This document shows, in pieces, positions 1-6,925 of a stretch of 8,085 nucleotides of DNA; the first letter of the stretch is position 1, and every line of letters begins with the position of its first letter. Source of the DNA: Paenibacillus sp. UBA6285. Lineage in GTDB: Bacteria > Bacillota > Bacilli > Paenibacillales > Paenibacillaceae. The stretch is from assembly GCA_002438345.1 (NCBI GenBank), contig DJUJ01000201.1, positions 7,958 to 16,042 of the forward strand. The letters are read 5' to 3'. Position numbers and translations under genes: made by a program. A model generated the notes under the pieces. The model did no database searches. It was not told where the DNA came from and saw only the letters and a program-made list of their open reading frames with translations.

Positions 1-636
1 TGTGGCAACTGCTTCATGGGAATGACTTCCCAGCAGGTTGCGGTATCCGTTAAAAGGAATGGCTTTCAGCATCCCTGGCATTTGCGGGCCCATATCCTTT
101 TTAAACACATATTCTCCACCGACAGCGATCGTGTCCAGCCCCGCGCCATGAAAGGACTCCCACATGGAGATGACCTTATGCTTCCCCGTCCATTTGCGAG
201 CAATCTTAAGGGCCAGACCTACGGCTGCACTCCCGGAAGGTGTGAATAATACTTTATAGTCCTTTGAGGTTGTTTTGTTGATTAAGGCTTCTGCAGCTTT
301 CACCGCAATATCTGCTGTGAATCTTCTCGGAATGAACGGCAGGTCTTCGAGCTGCTTTCTCACTGCTTCAGTGACGTAAGGATTCTTATAGCCAATCTGA
401 TGAATACTATTTCCATGAAAATCAAGATATTTGCGTCCATTCACATCCGTGATGTAACATCCCTCAGCATCTACGATGCTGTTCAAGCACGGCGTTGACA
501 TCGATTGTCGCATAAATGCACGCTCATCCGCTTCGATCCTATCCACACTCACAGCGCTTAACTGGGTCGTCCACTCTGTCCGCAAGGGGCTAAAGTTGAT
601 GTCGCCTTCCCTTTTTAGTTCAAGATTATCTCGCAT
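1..636 (-). CDS. Class III PLP-dependent enzyme, likely (R)-1-hydroxy-2-aminoethylphosphonate ammonia-lyase (PbfA-like), N-terminal part
   Basis: The first 212 codons are present; the gene leaves the window at its 3' end. The ATG at 636-634 is supported by AAGGA about 10 nt upstream and an in-frame TGA 21 nt upstream. The fold-type I class III aminotransferase pattern is clear: DVNGRKYLDFHG near residue 65, a phosphate-binding stretch PSGSAAVGLALKIAR near residue 135, and the aromatic-His-Gly motif SFHGAG near residue 162. The PLP-binding lysine would lie beyond the edge. The N-terminal EGDINFSP, followed by STPCLN, DFHGNSIHQIGY and PFIPRRF, matches what I recall of PbfA enzymes. These deaminate (R)-1-hydroxy-2-aminoethylphosphonate to phosphonoacetaldehyde in 2-aminoethylphosphonate breakdown. 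Membership of class III is near certain; the PbfA assignment is from memory of the family and less sure. The alternative is another omega- or ornithine-type aminotransferase. No other phosphonate gene is visible in the window. Confidence 0.8.
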   Translation of the reverse strand, partial: MRDNLELKREGDINFSPLRTEWTTQLSAVSVDRIEADERAFMRQSMSTPCLNSIVDAEGCYITDVNGRKYLDFHGNSIHQIGYKNPYVTEAVRKQLEDLPFIPRRFTADIAVKAAEALINKTTSKDYKVLFTPSGSAAVGLALKIARKWTGKHKVISMWESFHGAGLDTIAVGGEYVFKKDMGPQMPGMLKAIPFNGYRNLLGSHSHEAVAT

Positions 637-641
637 GAGGT

Positions 642-661
642 CTGATTCCTTGAGAAATCAG
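642..661 (-). promoter_or_regulatory. Hairpin overlapping the ribosome binding site of the PbfA-like gene
   Basis: On the minus strand CTGATTTC, a TCAA loop and GGAATCAG form an 8-bp stem with one G-U pair and a tetraloop. The Shine-Dalgarno AAGGA of the PbfA-like gene lies in the loop and the 3' arm, and the stem ends five bases before the ATG. Folding would partly hide the ribosome binding site, so it may modulate translation. The structure is seen in the sequence; the regulatory role is inference. Confidence 0.4.
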
Positions 662-786
662 GACATTTATTCGCCCAATCAGCTGAGGCGCTCACTCATC
701 GATTGAATCGTAAAGTCTGCCCTGTTTTGTATAAGGAAATCAGGGAGATTTTCCCTATAATCTTGCTCTCATCTCCTAAACAACAT

Positions 787-808
787 AGTTCGAACTTTGT
801 TCTGAACA
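787..808. promoter_or_regulatory. Tandem palindromes, candidate operator in the divergent intergenic region
   Basis: Two palindromes stand side by side: AGTTCGAACT (787-796) and TGTTCTGAACA (798-808). They share the half-site GTTC/GAAC and their centres are about 11.5 bp apart, roughly one helical turn. This suits two dimers of a regulator on the same DNA face. The site lies about 150 bp upstream of the PbfA-like start and about 80 bp upstream of the chemoreceptor start, so it could serve either gene. No matching regulator gene is in the window. Confidence 0.35.
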
Positions 809-885
809 TAACATCATAGACATCATTTCAGGAATCACTTAAACTAAAAAATCAGAAATATACTATTACATGATGGAGTGAGAAT

Positions 886-2343
886 ATGCCCATTAATCAA
901 ATGTCTGAGTTACACCAGCGAAACTAATTAATTATGTACTTGTTTTGGGGCTGTTTGCTGTTGGGCTCGATTTCGCTTTACAGATTTCCGCAAACTATAA
1001 TTTCGATTATGTCAGCAGCGCTTCCCCTTGGTTTATTGTGTACGATACTAATTTGGAAACGTGTGGCTACCCCCTATATTATGTACATAACAGCTATTGG
1101 CTTTAACATCATTTCATACTTCTACATCGATGCAGGGACTAACATCATAAGCACTTTTATTCTATATTGGGGACTAGGCATCGTATCCCTCTATCACAAC
1201 TATCGTCCATTACTCCTTAATGGTGTAATGTCTTGGATCTTACTCAACTATTTCCTTATGACAAAACCAATTTATGCTTCAGTAGATGTGTTAAGAATTA
1301 ATGCACTTCTCATCGCCATGATACTGGTTCTGATCTATCAGAGTCAGATTGGTACGAAAATGTTCAAAAATATGTCTAAGAGCAGCAGCGAAGCTGAACG
1401 TGCTAAAGTGGAAATGGAGACCATTCTTACAGGTGTTACTGAATCCGTAGGAGTTCTGAGTCAATCTAGTAACCTAATGCATAACAACGTATTGACAACA
1501 GATCGAATTTCCAAAGAAGTCGTAACCGCCTTTCAAGAGATAGCCAGTGGAGTGGAATCACAAGCACAGAGTGTTAGCGATATCTCAAATGCCATGCAGC
1601 AGTTAAACGAATCCGCTACGCAGGCAAATGCTGCATCCGTCTCAATGAGCGAAAGAAGCCGTTAAACGGATCAAATCACGCAAGAGGGGCAAGATGAAAT
1701 CGTTCGTTTAACTGCAACTATGTCAGAAGTTACGGATATCGTAACGAGTACTGTTGGCTTGATGACACAAATGAATGAAGAAAATCAGAAGATTGAATCG
1801 ATTGTTTCCAGCATCGTGGGGATTGCTGAGCAGACGAATCTGTTGTCGTTGAATGCTTCCATAGAAGCTGCCCATGCGGGAGAACATGGCAAAGGCTTCG
1901 CAGTCGTATCCAATGAAATCCGAAAATTGGCACAGAACTCCTACAATGCATCCGCTGACATTACTCAGATTCTGAGAACCATTCAAAACAATATTGCGCA
2001 GGTTGGCGATATGGTTTCTAACGGTTTGCTTGTTGTAGAATCAGGAAGAAATTCCACAGATGATATCGCTCGTTTGTTCGAGGGCATACGGAATAATACA
2101 CACCAAGTGCTTGAACAAGCGGAAGACTTGAAGGATCGGAGTGACCACATCCGGCACGCTTCTACCCTCGTACTAGGTGAGGTCAATTCGGTGGCTGCAA
2201 TTACTGAAGAGAATACAGCAGCTATTGAACAGGTCCTTGCGAGCGCTGAGGTCCAGCAACAACATGTTTCTGAAACGGTGGTCAGCATCAGCAATCTAAA
2301 TGAATTAGCTTCTAAGCTAGACAATTTAACGAGACCATCATAG
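886..2343 (+). pseudogene. Six-TM methyl-accepting chemotaxis protein, interrupted by two in-frame TAA codons
   Basis: The ATG at 886 has GGAGTG five bases upstream and opens a 486-codon frame that ends with TAG at 2341-2343. Two TAA codons break it, at 925-927 (codon 14) and 1663-1665 (codon 260); the frame is the same before, between and after them. The part after codon 14 has about six hydrophobic segments (codons 17-155) with no extracellular sensor domain and no clear HAMP domain, followed by a long coiled coil. The signalling hairpin tip is well preserved at 1825-1935: [21 protein letters not shown], then [15 protein letters not shown]. Intact receptors of this type pass a membrane signal to CheA/CheW. 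The ATGs at 934 and 1720 lack a good ribosome binding site, so the pieces (243 and 207 codons) are probably poorly made. The remaining sequence looks undegraded, so inactivation seems recent. Sequencing error or compensating indels near 1650-1675 are alternatives. Confidence 0.85.
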
Positions 2344-2378
2344 GTATAGCTGTTTCAATACCATTCATTCAAACGAAA

Positions 2379-2413
2379 AAAGCCATCTACTCCTCACCGA
2401 AGTAGATGGCTTT
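2379..2413. terminator. Bidirectional intrinsic terminator between the chemoreceptor pseudogene and tex
   Basis: A perfect 13-bp inverted repeat has arms AAAGCCATCTACT (2379-2391) and AGTAGATGGCTTT (2401-2413) and a 9-nt loop. A T-rich run follows on the plus strand, and AAAAA at 2376-2380 gives a U-tract on the minus strand. It sits 35 bp after the pseudogene stop and 25 bp after the tex stop, so it should serve both convergent genes. Confidence 0.9.
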
Positions 2414-2437
2414 CTCTGTTTAAATCGTTAACTTTAT

Positions 2438-4666
2438 TTAGCTAAGACTTCCCGCCTCAACACGCGGCGGACGCATGGTCAAGCTGACCCTGCCCTTCTT
2501 CAGGTCAACACCCATCACCCAGACGGTGACATTATCTCCTACGGAGACAACGTCCATCGGGTGCTTCACAAAGCTGCCGCTGAGCTGGGAAATATGCACC
2601 AGCCCATCGTTCTTGATGCCGATATCGACGAATGCGCCGAAATCGATCACGTTGCGGACGGTTCCCTGCATTTCCATGCCGGGAACCAGATCCTCGATCT
2701 TCAGCACGTCGGTGCGGAAGATCGGCAGCGGCAGCTCCTCGCGAGGATCGCGGCCCGGACGCTGCAAGCTTTCTAGGATGTCGCGAAGCGTAGGCACGCC
2801 GACATCCAGCTTCACAGCCAGCTCCTCGGCATTTTGTGCCTCCAGCTGTGAAGCCACTTCTTTGCTGCCAAGCTTATTCACATCGAGGCTTAGCTCACGG
2901 AACAAGCGATCCACCACCAGATAAGACTCGGGGTGAATGGGCGTGCGGTCCAAGGTGTTATCCCCACCAGGAATCCGCAGGAAGCCGATACATTGCTCAT
3001 AGGACTTCGCACCCAGACGAGGTACCTTCTGCAGCTGCTTCCGAGTCGTGAACTTGCCGTTCTCTTCACGGAATTTAACGATATTCTTAGCAATCGTTCC
3101 GTTAACGCCAGCCACGTAAGAGAGCAAGGCTGGGGATGCTGTATTCACATCCACACCCACATGGTTAACCGCCGATTCCACTACAGCCTTAAGACTCTCT
3201 TCCAGATGCTTCTGGGAGACGTCATGCTGATACTGCCCCACGCCAATGGCTTTCGGGTCGATCTTCACCAGCTCTGCCAGCGGGTCCTGCACACGGCGTG
3301 CGATAGAAGCCGCACTGCGCTCTGCCACATCCAGATCCGGGAACTCCTCCTGCGCCAGCTTGGAAGCAGAATAGACACTCGCACCAGCCTCATTAACAAT
3401 CAGATAGGCCAGTTCTGGATTACCAATTTCGGCAATCACTTCTGCCGTAAATTGCTCCGTCTCACGAGAGCCTGTACCATTACCGATAACAATAAGCTGA
3501 ATACCGTACTTGGCGATCAATTCTTTGAACTTAGCAGCGGCTTCGCGCTTTTTGTTATTCGGCGGTGTCGGATAGGTCACGGCTACTTCAAGCAGCTTAC
3601 CAGTATCGTCTACAACGGCTAGTTTACAGCCAGTACGGTATGCAGGGTCAACACCCAGCACACAGCGTCCCTTGACTGGTGGCTGCAGTAGTAGGCTACG
3701 TAGATTACCAGAGAAGATCGAAATCGCTTGATTCTCTCCCCGTTCGGTCATCTCCCCACGAACTTCACGCTCCACGGAAGGAGCAATCAGACGTTTGTAG
3801 GCATCCTCAGTCACTGCTTCTAGCAGCTCCTTCACTGGGGATGGGCCTTTAATGATCTTCCGCGCAATGTAAGCATGAATTTTGTCAGTGACAACCTCAA
3901 TGCCTACCTTCAGTATATTCTCCCGTTCACCGCGGTTAATGGCGAGTATACGGTGAGGTGGCATTTTGTGTACAGGTTCACGGTAGCTATAGTAGTTCTC
4001 GTATACGGATTCCTGCTCTGCATCCTTAGCTTCAGACATAAGGATTCCCTGACTTGCCGTATATTGCCGAACCCAAGAGCGGATCGCAGGATCATCTGCA
4101 ATGTTCTCGGCGATGATATCAAGTGCGCCTTGAAGCGCTTGATCTGCGGTCTCCACTCCTTTTTCAGCATCTATAAATTTCGAAGCCTCAGTTTGTGGGT
4201 CCCCTTGTCTCTGCTGCTCCATAATCCAGTTCGCAAGCGGCTCTAAACCTTTTTCCTTCGCAACACTAGCACGAGTCTTACGCTTCTGACGGAAAGGACG
4301 ATACAAGTCCTCCACTTCCTGAAGCTTGACCGCATTGGTGATTTGTTCATGAAGTTCCTTGGTCAGCTTGCCCTGCTCTTCAATATTGCGGATAACGTCT
4401 TTCTTACGTTCGCCCAAATTGCGAAGATAAGCCAGGCGTTCTTCAATATCACGCAGCGCATTCTCGTCCAGCTCACCCGTCATTTCCTTCCGATATCTGG
4501 CGATGAACGGAATCGTATTCCCCTCATCCAGCAGTCCAACCGTTGTACGCACCTGCTTCAGGCTAATGTTCAATTCCTTGGCAATCGCTACAGTAATCAA
4601 TTCCTGCTCCCGCTGTGCGGTCGCCTCATCCGTAATGACTCCCGTATTGCTGTTATCTACCGTCAT
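2438..4666 (-). CDS. tex: Tex family RNA-binding transcription accessory protein
   Basis: This 742-residue protein has the full Tex architecture: an alpha-helical N-terminal region (about 1-320); a YqgF/RNase H-like domain (about 334-450) with GVDPAYRTG near 338-346 and IGNGTGSRETE near 394-404; helix-hairpin-helix repeats (about 508-565, NTASPALLSYVAGVN and VPRLGAKSYEQC); and a C-terminal S1 RNA-binding domain (about 660-733, GTVRNVIDFGAFVDIGI). Tex is a cytoplasmic nucleic-acid-binding protein related to eukaryotic Spt6 and is implicated in transcription; the B. subtilis homologue is ydcI. The start is the ATG at 4666-4664, because AGAGGG lies six bases upstream. A TTG eight codons earlier keeps the frame open but would put the start before this site. 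The stop is TAA, 25 bp before a shared terminator. Family assignment is certain; the exact cellular role is not well defined. Confidence 0.97.
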   Translation of the reverse strand: MTVDNSNTGVITDEATAQREQELITVAIAKELNISLKQVRTTVGLLDEGNTIPFIARYRKEMTGELDENALRDIEERLAYLRNLGERKKDVIRNIEEQGKLTKELHEQITNAVKLQEVEDLYRPFRQKRKTRASVAKEKGLEPLANWIMEQQRQGDPQTEASKFIDAEKGVETADQALQGALDIIAENIADDPAIRSWVRQYTASQGILMSEAKDAEQESVYENYYSYREPVHKMPPHRILAINRGERENILKVGIEVVTDKIHAYIARKIIKGPSPVKELLEAVTEDAYKRLIAPSVEREVRGEMTERGENQAISIFSGNLRSLLLQPPVKGRCVLGVDPAYRTGCKLAVVDDTGKLLEVAVTYPTPPNNKKREAAAKFKELIAKYGIQLIVIGNGTGSRETEQFTAEVIAEIGNPELAYLIVNEAGASVYSASKLAQEEFPDLDVAERSAASIARRVQDPLAELVKIDPKAIGVGQYQHDVSQKHLEESLKAVVESAVNHVGVDVNTASPALLSYVAGVNGTIAKNIVKFREENGKFTTRKQLQKVPRLGAKSYEQCIGFLRIPGGDNTLDRTPIHPESYLVVDRLFRELSLDVNKLGSKEVASQLEAQNAEELAVKLDVGVPTLRDILESLQRPGRDPREELPLPIFRTDVLKIEDLVPGMEMQGTVRNVIDFGAFVDIGIKNDGLVHISQLSGSFVKHPMDVVSVGDNVTVWVMGVDLKKGRVSLTMRPPRVEAGSLS

Positions 4667-4723
4667 TAGTATCCCTCTTCCCGTACACAATCTGCTTATA
4701 CAATTCGTGTTCTCATAACTAAA

Positions 4724-4751
4724 ATAGTATCACAGATCGGCTCTGTTCCAA
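4724..4751 (-). promoter_or_regulatory. Candidate sigma-A promoter for tex
   Basis: On the minus strand TTGGAA (4751-4746) and TACTAT (4729-4724) are separated by 16 bp, giving a leader of about 50 nt before the tex ATG. No terminator is visible between the transporter stop at 4785 and tex, so tex may also receive read-through. Confidence 0.45.
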
Positions 4752-4784
4752 AGTCCAGCCTAAAGAGGAGGCAGATTCAATGAT

Positions 4785-5984
4785 TTACGCGCGTTGTCCC
4801 ATTCCCCTTTTGCCAGAACTAAGTGACAACACAAAGCATAACGCTAGAACAAACGCCGAAGCCACATATGGGAAGTTAATACTAAGATCAAAAAGATACC
4901 CTGCAACGATAGGCCCTGCGATATTTCCAAGACTCGTATAAGCAGAGTTCATCCCTGCTACGAAGCCTTGCTGCGATTCCCCCGCCATTTTGGATAGCTG
5001 AGTGCCTACCGCTGGTCGCAGAATATCCATTGCAAAGAATACGATAAAGGTAACCGCAATAATTGCCCAAAAGCCACTTACAAACAGTGTCAGTAGAATA
5101 AACAATGCAGCAGTCAAAAGACAAGTGGAGATCACCTTATTCTCCCCGAATTTATTCAGAATCCAGCCAAAGGCGGATACCTGCACCACAGCACCAGCGA
5201 TCGAACCAAAGGTAATCACAAAAGCAATATCTTTAGGAGTAAAGCCAAATTTATGGTCCACGAACAATCCGAACACCGTTTCATAATTAGCCAGTCCAAA
5301 AGCCATGACAAATACAATAATTAACCCAAAAAAGTACGGTTCACGATAAGAACGCATCAATTGCGTGAAGAAGCTCTCCTGATTATTTTTCGATACCTTC
5401 GCTTCCATCCGTTTCTCTACAGACAGAGACTCAGGTAAAATCAAAATCGTCACTAGAGCTACAACCCCAGCCGCACCCGCTGCACAGAAAAACGGTACCC
5501 GCATTCCAAGCTCAGCAAGATAACCGCCAATCCCTGGACCGATAATAAATCCGGTAGTAATGGCTGCATTAATAAGCCCCATTCCTTTAGCTCTCTCTTC
5601 AAAAGAAGTCGTGTCCGCTACATAAGCCATAACTGCCGGCATAATTAATGCAGCTCCAACACCACCGAGCAATCTTGAAACGAACAAGAGCCATGACACG
5701 TTCGCCAGACCAAAGAGCAGCTCTGAAAAAGCAAACACAATCAGACCCGCCACAATCACTTTTTTTCGGCCGATTCTGTCGGATAACCTGCCCGCGAATG
5801 GCGATACTAATAATTGGGCAAGGGAGAATGAAGCCACTAACAGTCCAACGGTACTTCCGCTGATCCCAAGTTCATTCATGTAAGTAGGCATTATAGGGAC
5901 TACAAGCCCGATTCCTGTAAAAGCAAGAAAAATATTAAGCATAACAAGAAGCATAGCGCCTCTGTTTCTAAGTAGTAATGACAT
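4785..5984 (-). CDS. MFS multidrug efflux transporter, Bmr/NorA-like (DHA1, drug:H+ antiporter)
   Basis: A 399-residue integral membrane protein of the usual length for a 12-TM DHA1 transporter. Visible family motifs are motif A, GRLSDRIGRKKV, near 65-76 between TM2 and TM3; a motif B-like stretch LLFVSRLLGGVGAALIMP near 99-116; and antiporter motif C, GFIIGPGIGGYLAE, near 145-158. The opening (GIGLVVPIMPTYMNELG) and later segments (LFVDHKFGFTPKDIA, MDILRPAV, GFVAGMNS) resemble B. subtilis Bmr closely. By family it exports lipophilic, often cationic drugs using the proton gradient; the actual substrate cannot be read from sequence. The ATG at 5984-5982 is chosen because GGAGG stands eight bases upstream; an ORF extension to 6086 has no such support and crosses the promoter. 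It lies 175 bp downstream of a tetR gene and has its own promoter and operator, implying derepression on drug exposure. Confidence 0.9.
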   Translation of the reverse strand: MSLLLRNRGAMLLVMLNIFLAFTGIGLVVPIMPTYMNELGISGSTVGLLVASFSLAQLLVSPFAGRLSDRIGRKKVIVAGLIVFAFSELLFGLANVSWLLFVSRLLGGVGAALIMPAVMAYVADTTSFEERAKGMGLINAAITTGFIIGPGIGGYLAELGMRVPFFCAAGAAGVVALVTILILPESLSVEKRMEAKVSKNNQESFFTQLMRSYREPYFFGLIIVFVMAFGLANYETVFGLFVDHKFGFTPKDIAFVITFGSIAGAVVQVSAFGWILNKFGENKVISTCLLTAALFILLTLFVSGFWAIIAVTFIVFFAMDILRPAVGTQLSKMAGESQQGFVAGMNSAYTSLGNIAGPIVAGYLFDLSINFPYVASAFVLALCFVLSLSSGKRGMGQRA

Positions 5985-6038
5985 TGTGTTAACCTCCGTG
6001 GTTTCTAAAGCCAAGTTTTCGAAGTAGTATTCCTGTAG

Positions 6039-6056
6039 AGACCGACCATCCGGTCT
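6039..6056. promoter_or_regulatory. Candidate TetR operator in front of the efflux gene
   Basis: GACCATCCGGTC (6044-6055) matches 10 of 12 positions of the perfect palindrome GACCGTACGGTC in front of the tetR gene, and the match continues into TCTAA on the right side. A wider inverted repeat AGACCG-N6-CGGTCT spans 6039-6056. It starts directly downstream of the -10 hexamer, where a bound repressor would block initiation. Confidence 0.75.
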
Positions 6057-6058
6057 AA

Positions 6059-6086
6059 ATAATAGCCAAAAAAATAGTCCTTCCAA
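6059..6086 (-). promoter_or_regulatory. Candidate sigma-A promoter for the efflux transporter
   Basis: On the minus strand TTGGAA (6086-6081) and TATTAT (6064-6059) are spaced by 16 bp. Transcription would begin inside the GACCATCCGGTC palindrome and give a leader of about 70 nt before the ATG at 5984. Confidence 0.6.
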
Positions 6087-6159
6087 TTCCGGTGCCTTCG
6101 AGAAGCTTCAGCTTTCAATGATTTCTGAATGTAAAGCTTCTTTCACGCCCCACTGTATC

Positions 6160-6768
6160 TTACCCCGTACATATCCCTTGTAATAACAATCGTACTGATT
6201 CCCGGTAATACTTTTTGATATCATCCGGAGTCTTTTCATGAATGGAGTATTCGGAAACTCTTCCGATTCCTTCGAGCATGCCATTTACAATAATCACATA
6301 ATCCTCTAAGTCACCCTTTATAAAATACCCCGTGTCCATGCCTTTCTTCAAAAGATCGCGACATGCATGCGAGGCAGCCTCATACAAAAGAGCAAGCCGC
6401 TTAGTAACATCCTCCGGATGGGCTCTACTTCTTGAGAATTCCTCAAGTGCCCGAATCAACGGATTCTGAAAATCATTTGCATAGTGCTCGGCTAATGCAT
6501 ACAAACGCTCTTCAACACCAACAATTTCCTTCTTCTTATCCTCCCACGCCTGTAGCCACTGCGCCGTATCTTCTTCCACTACATATAGAAAAAGTTCATC
6601 CTTACTCGGAAAATGATGATATAAGCTGCCTTTACTGACATTCGAGGCTGCGCAAACTTCATTCATGGTTACAGCTGCATACCCCTTCTGAACAAACAGC
6701 TGCGTGGCTTTAAGTACAATTCGTTTTTTTGTTTCTTCTCCGTCTGAACGTCCTCTGATTCTAAGCAC
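6160..6768 (-). CDS. TetR family transcriptional regulator, likely repressor of the adjacent efflux gene
   Basis: About 200 residues, the normal TetR size. The N-terminal DNA-binding domain is standard: TKKRIVLKATQLFVQKGYA, then the helix-turn-helix TMNEVCAASNVSKGSLYHHF and SKDEL. The helical C-terminal ligand and dimerisation region has no recognisable specificity. The gene lies directly upstream of the Bmr-like transporter in the same orientation, and both promoters carry nearly the same palindrome, so autoregulation and drug-responsive repression of the transporter are the natural inference. The start is odd. The only canonical in-frame start is the GTG at 6768-6766, whose first G is the last base of a perfect AGGAGG, too close for ribosome binding. 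The codon at ideal spacing (8 nt) is ATC at 6759-6757, giving MRGRSDGEETKKR, a typical TetR opening. The next in-frame ATG lies inside the helix-turn-helix. The stop is TAA at 6162-6160. Confidence 0.93.
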   Translation of the reverse strand: MLRIRGRSDGEETKKRIVLKATQLFVQKGYAAVTMNEVCAASNVSKGSLYHHFPSKDELFLYVVEEDTAQWLQAWEDKKKEIVGVEERLYALAEHYANDFQNPLIRALEEFSRSRAHPEDVTKRLALLYEAASHACRDLLKKGMDTGYFIKGDLEDYVIIVNGMLEGIGRVSEYSIHEKTPDDIKKYYRESVRLLLQGICTG

Positions 6769-6778
6769 CTCCTAAACC

Positions 6779-6790
6779 GACCGTACGGTC
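6779..6790. promoter_or_regulatory. Candidate autoregulatory TetR operator
   Basis: GACCGTACGGTC is a perfect 12-bp palindrome two bases downstream of the tetR -10 hexamer and just upstream of its ribosome binding site. Its counterpart lies in front of the efflux gene at 6044-6055. Position and symmetry fit a TetR dimer binding its own promoter. Confidence 0.8.
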
Positions 6791-6792
6791 TA

Positions 6793-6821
6793 ATACTATC
6801 AGATCATTTTCAAAAAGTGAA
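6793..6821 (-). promoter_or_regulatory. Candidate sigma-A promoter for the tetR gene
   Basis: On the minus strand TTCACT (6821-6816) and TAGTAT (6798-6793) are separated by 17 bp. Both hexamers match consensus at four of six positions. The predicted transcript would start in the palindrome and have a leader under 35 nt. Confidence 0.45.
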
Positions 6822-6860
6822 GACATATCGTTTCTAATTTCCAGTACAAGAAAATGTACA

Positions 6861-6895
6861 TATCAAAAGACGCCCGGATTCGTACCCGAGCGCCT
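6861..6895 (-). terminator. Intrinsic terminator of the ndoAI-ndoA operon
   Basis: On the minus strand AGGCGCTCGGGT, loop ACGA and ATCCGGGCGTCT form a 12-bp GC-rich stem with three G-U pairs, followed by TTTTGATAT. It lies about 30 nt after the ndoA stop and separates the toxin operon from the tetR gene. Confidence 0.88.
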
Positions 6896-6925
6896 ATCTC
6901 ATGGATTATCTATAACCCTAGGTGA

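Larger units (their letters stand above)
637..885. other. Divergent intergenic region
   Basis: This 249-bp gap lies between the PbfA-like gene (leftward) and the chemoreceptor pseudogene (rightward). Besides the RBS hairpin and the tandem palindromes it holds a small inverted repeat AGGGA-GATTT-TCCCT at 742-756. A TATAAT hexamer at 756-761 and a TATACT at 859-864 face rightward, but neither has a recognisable -35 at 16-18 bp. I see no sigma-D-type chemotaxis promoter and no sigma-54-type GG/GC element. No gene is evident. Confidence 0.5.

Noticed and set aside
476..706. Plus-strand open frame in the PbfA-like region
   Set aside because: It overlaps the start of a clearly conserved gene on the other strand and has no motifs.
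756..761. TATAAT as a promoter for the chemoreceptor
   Set aside because: There is no -35-like hexamer at 16-18 bp upstream, and the leader would be about 120 nt; not enough to call it.
1720..2343. Independent soluble chemotaxis-type protein
   Set aside because: The ATG at 1720 lacks a ribosome binding site and the frame is continuous with the upstream receptor except for one TAA, so this is a fragment of the pseudogene.
2475..2924. Plus-strand open frame of 149 codons opposite the 3' end of tex
   Set aside because: Serine- and threonine-rich translation typical of the complement of a GC-rich coding region; no domain or start signal.
2933..3622. Long plus-strand open frame (229 codons) opposite tex
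   Set aside because: It is antisense to the well-conserved tex coding sequence, has no convincing ribosome binding site and no recognisable protein features.
5985..6086. 34-codon N-terminal extension of the efflux transporter
   Set aside because: The extension crosses the palindrome and promoter, while a strong GGAGG stands eight bases before the ATG at 5984.
6098..6140. Inverted GAAGCTT/AAGCTTC repeats after the tetR stop as a terminator
   Set aside because: The arms are short, separated by a long AT-rich loop, and no U-tract follows; transcription may continue into the transporter gene.
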